From IMG/VR virus record IMGVR_UViG_3300044641_005635, positions 1 to 36,536 of that record: a DNA stretch of 36,536 bases. One strand, given 5' to 3'. The stretch is from a virus. The notes under the pieces were generated by a model. It did no database searches and had not been told where the DNA came from. It saw only the letters and a program-made list of their open reading frames with translations. Positions 7,678-14,941 of this stretch are shown here, one piece after another. A program made the translations under genes and the position numbers. Positions within the stretch are counted from its first letter, which is position 1. The number at the start of each line of letters is the position of its first letter.

Positions 7678-8718
7678 ATGGCATTACCAAGTAAAGTAAA
7701 AAAACATTTACCACTAACACCTGAAAAAGTTGGTCGAGAAAGAAGACAACAAATGTTAGATGATATTACTGATTATGGTACTTTTCTACCTAAAGGTGTT
7801 TTACATGCCGATTTAGATTTGGGTATCTTAGATTTTGTAAAAGAAGATTTGAAATTAGTCGTTGGTGAAAAGTTAGTACCGACAGTTGATAAAATCATAA
7901 CTAATCAAAACTGGTCACAATTTACTGAAACATGGAACTTCCAAGATTTAGATAAAAACATTTCATTACCATTTATTGCAACAGTAAGAACTCCTGAAGT
8001 TAAATACGGAACATTTCAAGGAGGAGCTGCGAATATACCAAACAGAAGACAATTCTTTTACTATACTGTACCAACATGGGACGGACAACGAAAAGGTGCG
8101 GATGTTTACACAATACCCCAACCAATTCCTGTTGATATTACATATAATATTAAATTGTTTTGTAACAGGATGCGTGAACTTAATGAGTTTAACAAAATTA
8201 TTATGCAAAAGTTCACGTCAAAACAAGCGTACACTCAAATTAAAGGTCACTACATGCCAATAATAATGGAGACGGTATCAGATGAATCGGCTAAAGATTT
8301 ACAAAAAAGAAAATATTATATTGCAAGTTATACATTAATATTAAAAGGTCTTTTAATTGATGAAGCGGAATTCAAAGTTTCACCCGCGATATCAAGACAA
8401 GTATCTTTATTTGAAACTGATGAAAGAGTAAGAACGAGAAGGGCTAACATTCAACCACCAAGACCTGATAATTTTGACCTTGACTTATTATTTGTTTCGG
8501 GTACCACACAATTATCTGAAGTTTTTAGATACACAGCAGACTTAAAAATTACTGAAACACAAAATGTAAATTCATATGATGTTTATATAAATTCTAATTA
8601 TGTTGGGTCCAATTTACCGACAATACAAATTAATGACGGAGACACTTTTTCAATAACCGTAACTAAAACAAACTCAAGTACTCTTGCAAAAATAAAAACA
8701 GTTGCATACTTAGTTTAA
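7678..8718 (+). CDS. Probable tail completion / sheath terminator protein (gp15-like)
   Basis: A 346-residue protein without catalytic motifs. The region about 150-235 (IPVDITYNIKLFCNRMREL ... YMPIIMETVSDES) matches the general pattern of T4-type gp15, which caps the tail at the neck: a paired strand-helix unit 'strand, N-x-x-x-N helix, long helix, strand'. It is longer than T4 gp15 (272 aa) because of an added C-terminal beta domain (about 270-346, ADLKITETQNVNSYDVYIN), possibly Ig-like. It starts 1 base after the preceding stop, so the two are translationally linked, and it lies just before the sheath gene region. The assignment rests on order and weak pattern. Confidence 0.48.
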   Translation: MALPSKVKKHLPLTPEKVGRERRQQMLDDITDYGTFLPKGVLHADLDLGILDFVKEDLKLVVGEKLVPTVDKIITNQNWSQFTETWNFQDLDKNISLPFIATVRTPEVKYGTFQGGAANIPNRRQFFYYTVPTWDGQRKGADVYTIPQPIPVDITYNIKLFCNRMRELNEFNKIIMQKFTSKQAYTQIKGHYMPIIMETVSDESAKDLQKRKYYIASYTLILKGLLIDEAEFKVSPAISRQVSLFETDERVRTRRANIQPPRPDNFDLDLLFVSGTTQLSEVFRYTADLKITETQNVNSYDVYINSNYVGSNLPTIQINDGDTFSITVTKTNSSTLAKIKTVAYLV

Positions 8719-8880
8719 TTACTCTCCGTAAATATCTTTTACTTCCTTACAATTTTCAGTAATTAGTTTTTCTAAAAACTTATACATCTTCAAACCATTT
8801 TTATCACAATAATCCTTTAAGATTGTATGTACTTCAGGTTTTATTTTTAAGTTTTTTATTTTTTTTTCTTGGATTTTCAT
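8719..8880 (-). CDS. Small ribbon-helix-helix-like protein (53 aa)
   Basis: A 53-residue ORF, MKIQEKKIKNLKIKPEVHTI onwards, ending KEVKDIYGE. The order is a short basic beta strand (KNLKIKP), helix 1 (EVHTILKDYCDKNG), then LKMYKFLEKLITENCKE as helix 2, which is the layout of Arc/CopG/MetJ-type ribbon-helix-helix DNA-binding proteins; the strand motif 'x-L-x-I-K-P-E-V/x' is typical of phage and plasmid members. It fills the gap between the gp15-like gene and the sheath, ends immediately after the convergent stop at 8718, and has a TATTTATC element 37 bases upstream in the correct orientation. It could act as a regulator, possibly of its own divergent region before the sheath gene. Function is inference. 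Confidence 0.72.
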   Translation of the reverse strand: MKIQEKKIKNLKIKPEVHTILKDYCDKNGLKMYKFLEKLITENCKEVKDIYGE

Positions 8881-8917
8881 AATGGTAGAAAAAAGGCAGA
8901 ATTTATTCTCACTCTTT

Positions 8918-8925
8918 GATAAATA
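8918..8925 (-). promoter_or_regulatory. TATTTATC element, variant of the candidate late promoter core
   Basis: The minus strand reads AATATTTATCAAAGAG, 37 bases before the ATG of the small ribbon-helix-helix-like gene. It sits in the 124-base divergent region shared with the sheath gene. Confidence 0.35.
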
Positions 8926-8961
8926 TTATACTAGGGTAAAGTTTTTTGTTATTTGGTGATG

Positions 8962-8969
8962 TATTTATA
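8962..8969 (+). promoter_or_regulatory. TATTTATA element upstream of tail sheath
   Basis: GATGTATTTATATATAAAAAATAAATTC: the 8-mer ends 35 bases before the sheath ATG and is followed by an A-rich leader with no Shine-Dalgarno sequence. The sheath should be among the most strongly expressed late genes, so this is one of the best candidates for a real late promoter. Confidence 0.55.
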
Positions 8970-9004
8970 TATAAAAAATAAATTCTAAAAACATTTTTAT
9001 TAAC

Positions 9005-12000
9005 ATGGCATCATCTAATAAGGTTTTTGTTTCTCCGGGTGTGTATACATCAGAAAGAGACTTAACATTTGTTGCACAAAGTGTTGGTGTAACTACATTA
9101 GGAGTGGTTGGTGAAACTCTTCAGGGACCAGCTTTCGAACCTATTTTCATCACAAACTTTGACGAATTCCAAACATATTTCGGAGGTACTAGCCCTGAAA
9201 AATTTGTAAACACACAAATACCAAAATATGAATTGGCTTACATTGCAAAATCATACCTATCACAATCTAATCAACTTTTTGTTACAAGAGTACTTGGTCT
9301 TTCAGGTTACGACGCAGGACCATCTTGGTCTATTGTAACAATAGGTAATGTTAACCCTGCAACAATTACCGCTACAGGTATAACTACGGCAGTTGGTGTA
9401 ACATTTACAGGTAGTACAGGTGGCACCGTAACATTAACATCGGTACCTGCGTCGTTAAATGCAAGCGGTAATTTCTACACACCATACACTGAATTTAACG
9501 GTGGAACATCTACAATTGGTGGTGATTTACAAACATACATTTCTAATCAAATTTCACTTTACTCAACAAGTGCATCGACTTCAGGTTCAAGTGCAATATT
9601 TTGGGGTACGGTAAGCGCATCTACATTTAACAGTACAACAGGTGTAACACTTAATGGTACAGGTTCAATTTCAGCATGGACTGAAAATTTTGGTGTGGGT
9701 GTATTGACAGGTGCGACCGCAGCTTCACTAAGCGCTCAAACAACTAACGACCCTTGGTATTACGCTTTATTTAATTACCAGCCAGGTACAATTAATTCTT
9801 ACTATGGTCAAGGTATGGGAGCAGCACTTTCAGGTATTTCAACAACACCTACTTCAGGTGTGTTCTCAGGTACTGTTGCATTCTATACAACAACATACTC
9901 GGCATTACCATACACAACATATGATGATATGGTAGTTGCAACATTAAGGTCAAGAGGTATATCTACATATACATCAACAAATGCGGGACCTTTCTATGAA
10001 GTTTCAGGTACGTCTGATGTTAAGATGATATGTACAGGTTCATATTCAGCGGTAACTGAAGACCCTTACGCAATATTCCAAATCTCAGGTAAAACTTACG
10101 ATAATGATAATTTCACATTTGAAACTTCAATGTTAAGTACCGATAAAAATTATTTGAGAAATGTATTTGGAGCATCTAACTTTGGTAAATCGAGAACTGA
10201 AGTACCTTTATTTGTTGAAGAAACATACCCTGCATTACTTCAAACAGGATATAGAGCAGGACAAATTAGAGGTTTATATTGTAATTTGGTAAGTTTACCA
10301 GGAGCAAGGTCAGGTAATTCTGATAGTATTGGATTCTACTTAGAGCAATACCAAACACCTGAAACACCATTTGTTGTTTCTGAATTAAGAGGTAATAAAG
10401 TTTTCAAATTATTTAAGTTTGTTCTAATCTCTGACGGTAACTCAGCTAATACATACGTTAAGTTGTCTATTGGTAATATTTCATTCAACAATGGAACATT
10501 CGATGTATTTGTAAGAGACTTCTTTGATAACGACCAAAACGTAAGAGTACTTGAAAGTTTCACAAACTGTTCATTAGACCCAACCCAAAACAACTACATA
10601 GCAAACAAAATCGGTACATCTAATGGTGAATACCAAGTTAAGTCTAAATATGTAATGTTAGAGATGAGTGACGAAGCACCAACAAACGCTCTACCTTGTG
10701 GGTTCGAGGGTTACATCTCAAGAGAGTATGCTAACGCAACTCCTCCGTTTGTACCTTATAAAACAAAATACTTTACTGCTGGAGAAACAATTTACAACCC
10801 ACCTTTTGGTTCTACTAATGGCGGGGATAATCCTGTAATCTCAAGTGGTGAAAACCCAAGAAGAGCTTACTTAGGTATTTCTAATATTACAGGTTTTGAC
10901 TACGACTTCTTCCAATATAAAGGAAAACAACTTCCAGCAAGTTTAGCAACAGACACAACAGGTGCAGCTTGGGGTTATTTAACTAAAGGTTTCCACATGG
11001 ATAGTGGAGCAACAGTTGTTACTATAACAAACGCTTATGCTACATCAGGCCAATCGGCATTTGAAGTAGGTGTTGGCTCATTTAATTCAGAACCAACTGA
11101 CACAAATAACCCATACTACAGATTGAATACTCGTAAGTTTACATTATTGGCTTACGGTGGTTTCGATGGTTGGGATATCTATAGAGAATATAGAACGAAT
11201 AGTGACTCATACGCTTTAGGTCAAACAGCATTCAAATATGGAGCTGCAAGTTCGGTAACATATCCTACAGCATCAGGATGGGGAGCATTTAAAGCAATTT
11301 CAGGACCTAACCAAGAAAGTTGGGCTAATACTGACTACTACGCATACAAATGGGGTCAAACAACATTTGCTAATCCTGAATCAACAAACATCAATGTGTT
11401 TGCAACACCAGGTATTGATTATGTAAATAACTCAAACTTAGTGGAAGATGCAATTGATATGATTGAAACAGATAGAGCAGATTCAATCTACATTGCTACA
11501 ACACCTGACTTCAATATGTTCTTACCATCTTACCAAGACATTACTGAAGGGTTAATTTACCCACAAGAAGCTGTAGATAATTTAGAGGGTACTGGAATTG
11601 ATTCAAACTATACCGCAACTTACTACCCTTGGATTTTAACAAGAGATACTGTTAATAATACTCAAATCTATATTCCTGCAACTTCTGAGGTTGTAAGAAA
11701 CTTAGCTTTAACTGATAACATCGCATTCCCTTGGTTTGCATCTGCCGGTTACACAAGAGGTTTAGTGAATGCGGTAAGAGCAAGACGTAAGTTGACACAA
11801 GACGATAGAGATACTTTATATAAAGGTAGAATCAACCCAATCGCTACTTTCTCAGATGTGGGTACGGTAATTTGGGGTAATAAAACATTACAAATTAGAG
11901 AATCTGCACTTGACAGAATTAACGTAAGAAGATTGTTACTACAAGCTCGTAAATTGATTTCAGCAGTAGCTGTAAGATTATTGTTCGAACAAAACGATAA

Positions 12001-12223
12001 CAAAGTAAGACAAGACTTCTTGGATTCAGTTAACCCAATCTTGGACCAAATTAGAAGAGATAGAGGTTTGATTGACTTTAGAGTTCAGGTATCTAATACA
12101 CCTGAAGATTTAGATTCAAATACATTAACAGGTAAAATCTTCTTGAAACCAACAAGAGCGTTAGAATACATCGACATCGAGTTTGTCATTACACCAACAG
12201 GAGCGTCTTTTGACAATATCTAA
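9005..12223 (+). CDS. 18: Tail sheath protein, gp18-like, enlarged
   Basis: The contractile sheath subunit, which polymerises around the tail tube and shortens on infection. The N-terminus (VSPGVYTSERDLTF ... GVVGETLQGPAFEPIFI, residues 8-50) and FDEFQTYFGG are hallmarks of phage sheath proteins. The last 200 residues form the conserved core: a Y-PW strand, IPATSEVVRNLALTDNIAFP, PWFASAGYTRGLVN, NPIATFSDVGTVIWGNKTL, RINVRRLLLQARKLI and a final beta strand. At 1072 residues it is far longer than T4 gp18 (659). The excess is a Ser/Thr/Gly/Ala-rich, probably beta-sheet region at about 110-340, and a further insertion near 540-830; both would project from the sheath surface. It is followed by a GC-rich hairpin and preceded by a TATTTATA element. 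Confidence 0.95.
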   Translation: MASSNKVFVSPGVYTSERDLTFVAQSVGVTTLGVVGETLQGPAFEPIFITNFDEFQTYFGGTSPEKFVNTQIPKYELAYIAKSYLSQSNQLFVTRVLGLSGYDAGPSWSIVTIGNVNPATITATGITTAVGVTFTGSTGGTVTLTSVPASLNASGNFYTPYTEFNGGTSTIGGDLQTYISNQISLYSTSASTSGSSAIFWGTVSASTFNSTTGVTLNGTGSISAWTENFGVGVLTGATAASLSAQTTNDPWYYALFNYQPGTINSYYGQGMGAALSGISTTPTSGVFSGTVAFYTTTYSALPYTTYDDMVVATLRSRGISTYTSTNAGPFYEVSGTSDVKMICTGSYSAVTEDPYAIFQISGKTYDNDNFTFETSMLSTDKNYLRNVFGASNFGKSRTEVPLFVEETYPALLQTGYRAGQIRGLYCNLVSLPGARSGNSDSIGFYLEQYQTPETPFVVSELRGNKVFKLFKFVLISDGNSANTYVKLSIGNISFNNGTFDVFVRDFFDNDQNVRVLESFTNCSLDPTQNNYIANKIGTSNGEYQVKSKYVMLEMSDEAPTNALPCGFEGYISREYANATPPFVPYKTKYFTAGETIYNPPFGSTNGGDNPVISSGENPRRAYLGISNITGFDYDFFQYKGKQLPASLATDTTGAAWGYLTKGFHMDSGATVVTITNAYATSGQSAFEVGVGSFNSEPTDTNNPYYRLNTRKFTLLAYGGFDGWDIYREYRTNSDSYALGQTAFKYGAASSVTYPTASGWGAFKAISGPNQESWANTDYYAYKWGQTTFANPESTNINVFATPGIDYVNNSNLVEDAIDMIETDRADSIYIATTPDFNMFLPSYQDITEGLIYPQEAVDNLEGTGIDSNYTATYYPWILTRDTVNNTQIYIPATSEVVRNLALTDNIAFPWFASAGYTRGLVNAVRARRKLTQDDRDTLYKGRINPIATFSDVGTVIWGNKTLQIRESALDRINVRRLLLQARKLISAVAVRLLFEQNDNKVRQDFLDSVNPILDQIRRDRGLIDFRVQVSNTPEDLDSNTLTGKIFLKPTRALEYIDIEFVITPTGASFDNI

Positions 12224-12237
12224 AAAAATAAAATAAG

Positions 12238-12259
12238 TGGGGGGTAGAAATATCCCCCA
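12238..12259 (+). terminator. GC-rich hairpin after tail sheath
   Basis: TGGGGGG-TAGAAATA-TCCCCCA: a 6-bp stem (T12238-A12259, five G-C pairs) 14 bases after the sheath stop. There is no long T-run after it, so it may be a partial terminator or an mRNA-stabilising 3' structure for the abundant sheath message. Confidence 0.55.
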
Positions 12260-12282
12260 TAAATTATTTAACACATAAAACT

Positions 12283-12420
12283 ATGAAAATAGAAAAAAAA
12301 TTAATCAAAGAATCTTTAGGATACAACACTAAAGGAAAACAAACTTTTGCAGATAAGAAGCAAAATATAATTATTACAGAAGCTCAATTAGAAAAATTAT
12401 TGGAAAAACTTAAAAAATAA
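12283..12420 (+). CDS. Small basic protein of unknown function (45 aa)
   Basis: A 45-residue Lys-rich ORF: MKIEKKLIKESLGYN at the N-terminus, a middle KGKQTFADKKQ, then IIITEAQLEKLLEKLKK, a strand-helix ending. Its stop codon overlaps the ATG of the phosphatase by one base (TAATG), which points to translational coupling and supports it being real. It begins with the same 'MxIxKxIxE'-type pattern as two other proteins in the window whose leaders end in LNE. I do not recognise a family. Confidence 0.62.
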   Translation: MKIEKKLIKESLGYNTKGKQTFADKKQNIIITEAQLEKLLEKLKK

Positions 12421-13334
12421 TGGATATTAGAAAGCATATAAAAGAATTTGTTAAGTCTCGTAAATTAAATGAAGGTTTTACCGATGAGGGTGAACCTGAC
12501 ACAAAATACTACGCATTTGATTGGGACGATAACCTTATGTTTATGCCAACTACAATCATTTTGTTGAGTGAAAATGACGAAGAAGTTCCAATGTCTACAG
12601 AAGACTTTGCAGAACATAGACATCAAGTAGGACAAGAACCATTTTCTTATAAAGGAACAACTATTGTTGATTTTGCACCTGATTCATTTAGACATTTTGG
12701 TGTTAAGGGTGATAAAAGATTTGTAATGGATGCAATGATGGCACCTTTAGGTCCTTCTTGGAATGACTTTGTGGAGTGTATTAATGGGGGTTCAATCTTT
12801 TCAATCATTACCGCTAGAGGTCACAACCCAAAAACATTAAAAGAAGGTGTGTATAATTTAATAATGTCTAATAAAAATGGTCTTAATAGTAGAACATTGG
12901 CTGAAAACCTTTATAGATACAGAAACATAGGTAATGAAGTAGAAGATAGTAAAAAGGTAAAGGCTCTCACACCAAAAGAACTTCGCGAGTATTTGGATTT
13001 GTGTCGTTTTTATCCCGTGACATTTGGTGAAGGTTCTGCGGTAAGTCCTGAAGAAGGAAAAAATAGAGCAATAAAAAAATTTGTTGCGTATTGTCAAGAA
13101 ATGGCCGAAGAGATAGGTAAAAAGGCTTTCTTTAAAAATGATATTTTGAACAACGAAAGTTATTCGGAGGAGTTGTGGAGTTCGGTCAAAGACAAATACA
13201 AAGCAAAAATTGGTTTTTCAGATGACGATGAAAGAAATGCTCATTCAATGAAAGGGTTTTTATCTAAAGAATATCCAGAAGACAACCCTGTAAAAATATA
13301 TTTAACTAAAGGAGGAGAAAAGAAAGAATACTAG
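12420..13334 (+). CDS. HAD-superfamily phosphatase-like protein with possible capsid-targeting leader
   Basis: A 304-residue protein with the HAD motifs in order: motif I AFDWDDNL (nucleophile D34, acid/base D36), motif II IITARGHNP (T131), and motif IV GFSDDDERN (D268-D270) near the C-terminus. A Lys for motif III is probably in the 240-262 region. This indicates a Mg-dependent phosphohydrolase; the substrate (nucleotide, polynucleotide end or protein) cannot be read from sequence. The first 18 residues, a basic helix MDIRKHIKEFVKSRKLNE followed by Gly, resemble the short N-terminal capsid-targeting peptides of T4 internal proteins, which the prohead protease cuts after (L/I)-x-E. It starts by one-base overlap with the 45-aa ORF and lies between sheath and tube genes, so it is probably made late. 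Confidence 0.82.
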   Translation: MDIRKHIKEFVKSRKLNEGFTDEGEPDTKYYAFDWDDNLMFMPTTIILLSENDEEVPMSTEDFAEHRHQVGQEPFSYKGTTIVDFAPDSFRHFGVKGDKRFVMDAMMAPLGPSWNDFVECINGGSIFSIITARGHNPKTLKEGVYNLIMSNKNGLNSRTLAENLYRYRNIGNEVEDSKKVKALTPKELREYLDLCRFYPVTFGEGSAVSPEEGKNRAIKKFVAYCQEMAEEIGKKAFFKNDILNNESYSEELWSSVKDKYKAKIGFSDDDERNAHSMKGFLSKEYPEDNPVKIYLTKGGEKKEY

Positions 13335-13339
13335 AATGT

Positions 13340-13347
13340 TATTTATA
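13340..13347 (+). promoter_or_regulatory. TATTTATA element, distal copy before tail tube
   Basis: AATGTTATTTATAATGCAAC, just after the phosphatase stop and about 97 bases before the tube ATG. A second copy lies closer to the gene. Confidence 0.35.
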
Positions 13348-13403
13348 ATGCAACAATAACTTTAAAAATTCTGGAAGTAAATAGAAAAAAATTTAGTTGG
13401 ATA

Positions 13404-13411
13404 TATTTATA
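13404..13411 (+). promoter_or_regulatory. TATTTATA element upstream of tail tube
   Basis: GGATATATTTATAATAAAAATAAAAG, 33 bases before the tube ATG and followed by a purine/A-rich leader (AAAGAAACAAAAAAATAGAT). The geometry matches the copy before the sheath gene (35 bases). Confidence 0.55.
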
Positions 13412-13444
13412 ATAAAAATAAAAGAAACAAAAAAATAGATAGAC

Positions 13445-13933
13445 ATGGCTGATTTATTAATGAAAATGCCCTTTCAGTATGAACCAAAAAGAAAAAACAG
13501 GTTCATCATAACTTTCCCATCTTCTTTGGGAATTAATTCTTGGTATGTTGAAAGTGCTTCAAGACCAAAAATTGAAATTAAAGAAGTTCCAATTCCGTTC
13601 TTGAATACTGAAACATATGTTGCAGGTCAGTTCAAATGGGGTTCAATTGACGTTACATTCCGTGACCCAATCGGTCCTTCAGCATCACAAGCTCTTATGG
13701 AATGGGTTCGTTTACATGCTGAATCAGTTACAGGTCGTATGGGTTATGCTGCTGGTTATAAAAAAGACATTGACCTTGAAATGTTGGACCCAACAGGTGT
13801 GGCAGTTGAAAAATGGATTTTACAAGGAACATTCTTAACAAATGTTGACTTTGATTCATTAGGTTACGGTGAAGATGGTTTAATTACAGTTAAAGCAACA
13901 TTAAGACCTGATAGATGTATCTTAGTATACTAA
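13445..13933 (+). CDS. 19: Tail tube protein, gp19-like
   Basis: A 162-residue protein, almost exactly the length of T4 gp19 (163). It forms the inner tube through which DNA passes. The sequence has the expected features of the tube fold: PFQYEPKRKNRFIITFP at the N-terminus, WYVESASRPKIEIKEVPIPF with the strand contacting the neighbouring ring, QFKWGSIDVTFRDPIGPSAS, and the final paired strands WILQGTFLTNVDFDSLGYG ... ITVKATLRPDRCIL. It is a single-gene unit with two upstream TATTTATA copies and a downstream terminator, as expected for a highly expressed structural protein. Confidence 0.95.
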   Translation: MADLLMKMPFQYEPKRKNRFIITFPSSLGINSWYVESASRPKIEIKEVPIPFLNTETYVAGQFKWGSIDVTFRDPIGPSASQALMEWVRLHAESVTGRMGYAAGYKKDIDLEMLDPTGVAVEKWILQGTFLTNVDFDSLGYGEDGLITVKATLRPDRCILVY

Positions 13934-13954
13934 AAACAAAATAAAATATTATCC

Positions 13955-13983
13955 AATCCCATCTATTTTAGGTGGGATTTTTT
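13955..13983 (+). terminator. Rho-independent terminator after tail tube
   Basis: AATCCCATC-TATTTTA-GGTGGGATT followed by TTTT. Nine base pairs, two of them in the inner T-G/C-G part, with a 7-base loop and a T-run to 13983. It is 21 bases after the tube stop. Confidence 0.85.
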
Positions 13984-13990
13984 ATTTACA
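13983..13990 (+). promoter_or_regulatory. Weak TATTTACA match upstream of gp26-like gene
   Basis: One mismatch from TATTTATA, 35 bases before the ATG at 14026, the same spacing as at the sheath and tube genes. It overlaps the end of the terminator T-run, so it is a tentative call. Confidence 0.25.
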
Positions 13991-14025
13991 TAAACTAAAG
14001 TCAAGTTATTTTTAAAGAAAAAATT

Positions 14026-14784
14026 ATGGACCAAAGTGCACAATACGGACAGATGGATTTCAATCTACCACACGATTTAGTTACATTACCAACTAAAGGT
14101 GTTTTCTATAAACCAAAAAAGGAAAGTTTAAAAGTTGGTTATTTAACCGCTATGGATGAAAATTATTTAGCATCCCCAAACATTATAAATGATGGTATTA
14201 TTTACACGTTACTAAAAAATAAAATATATGAACCTGGATTTGATATCAACCAATTACTTAATGTTGACGTTCAAGCTATTTTAATATTTTTAAGAAACAC
14301 TTCTTTTGGTAGTGAGTATGACTTTAAAATTAGAGACCCTAAAACTGATTCATTATTTGAAACAACAATTATGTTGGACAACATCAAAATAGTAGAGTCT
14401 GAAATACAACCTAATGAAGAAGGTCTTTTTGAATTTGTATTACCTAAAACAAAAAAGAAGGTAAAGTTACGTTTATTAAATTTAGGTGATGAAAGAGAAA
14501 TTGATAAGATGAAGGAACAATATCCTGAAAAAATGGTTGCACCTGTAGTAACAAGAAGATTGGAAAAATCTATAGTCAGTGTTGATGGAGAAACAAACAG
14601 AGAACAAATTTCAAAATTTGTGAACCAATTACCAATAATGGACTCTAAAGAATTAAGAAAATTTTTAAGAAGGTGTGAACCTGAATTAGATTTATTAAAA
14701 ACAGTTATGGCCCCGTCAGGAGAAAAAGTTACTATCGATGTGACTTTTGGGGCTGAATTTTTTCGTCCTTTCTTCGGAGTATAG
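14026..14784 (+). CDS. Tail/baseplate assembly protein, gp26-like (probable tail chaperone, short form)
   Basis: A 252-residue protein. The pattern LPTKGVFYKPKKESLKVGYLTAMDENYLASPNII (read across 21-55), then 'INDGIIYTLLKNKI', 'LLNVDVQAILIFLRNTSFGSEY' and a beta domain, is the layout of T4-type gp26 proteins; the usual zinc knuckle CPxCG is absent. The C-terminus (TFGAEFFRPFFGV) corresponds to the FFWP-type end of relatives. Immediately after the stop, in the +1 frame, lies a short ORF (14795-14914), and then the tape measure. That order, a short protein, an out-of-frame extension and the tape measure, is the standard tail assembly chaperone arrangement in long-tailed phages. I infer that it coats the tape measure protein before tube assembly. 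Confidence 0.72.
   Translation: MDQSAQYGQMDFNLPHDLVTLPTKGVFYKPKKESLKVGYLTAMDENYLASPNIINDGIIYTLLKNKIYEPGFDINQLLNVDVQAILIFLRNTSFGSEYDFKIRDPKTDSLFETTIMLDNIKIVESEIQPNEEGLFEFVLPKTKKKVKLRLLNLGDEREIDKMKEQYPEKMVAPVVTRRLEKSIVSVDGETNREQISKFVNQLPIMDSKELRKFLRRCEPELDLLKTVMAPSGEKVTIDVTFGAEFFRPFFGV
14758..14764 (+). other. Candidate +1 programmed frameshift site
   Basis: Zero-frame codons GAA TTT TTT CGT. A Phe-tRNA on the second TTT (14761-14763) can slip one base forward to TTC (14762-14764), keeping cognate pairing, after which GTC CTT TCT TCG GAG TAT is read. The +1 frame is open from before this point to the stop at 14912-14914, giving a predicted 295-residue long form (246 + 49). Confidence 0.45.
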
Positions 14785-14794
14785 AAAAAACGTA

Positions 14795-14914
14795 ATGGAT
14801 GAATTCTTTTTAATCTCAAAAGAATTAAATTTTACCTATAAGGATTTATTGGTTATGCCGACATTCGAAAGAAAATATTTCATTTCTAAAATTGTTGAAA
14901 TGTATAAAAAATAA
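14795..14914 (+). CDS. Short +1-frame ORF, probable frameshift extension of the tail chaperone
   Basis: As a free ORF it encodes 39 residues: MDEFFLISKELNFTYKDLLV then MPTFERKYFISKIVEMYKK. The frame is already open upstream, where it reads VLSSEYRKNVMDEFF, which looks like one continuous helical protein and not like random translation. The 'ELxFxYKDLxxMPxxERxYFIxK' pattern is what I recall from the second part of tail assembly chaperones and from short ORFs following gp26-type genes. It lies 27 bases before the tape measure ATG. It may be expressed by frameshifting (preferred) or from its own ATG at 14795. Confidence 0.65.
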   Translation: MDEFFLISKELNFTYKDLLVMPTFERKYFISKIVEMYKK

Positions 14915-14923
14915 GGTCCATTC

Positions 14924-14931
14924 TATTTATA
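14924..14931 (+). promoter_or_regulatory. TATTTATA element upstream of tape measure
   Basis: ATTCTATTTATAAAATAAAAACATG: the 8-mer ends 10 bases before the ATG, with an A-rich leader and no Shine-Dalgarno sequence. Confidence 0.45.
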
Positions 14932-14941
14932 AAATAAAAAC

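Noticed and set aside
14785-14791. A AAA AAC heptamer as the frameshift site of the tail chaperone
   Set aside because: It follows the TAG stop (14782-14784) of the zero frame and is in phase with the +1 frame, so a -1 slip there could not link the two ORFs in the needed direction.
14271-14819. 182-codon minus-strand open frame opposite the gp26-like gene
   Set aside because: Antisense to a well supported gene, with no recognisable motif.
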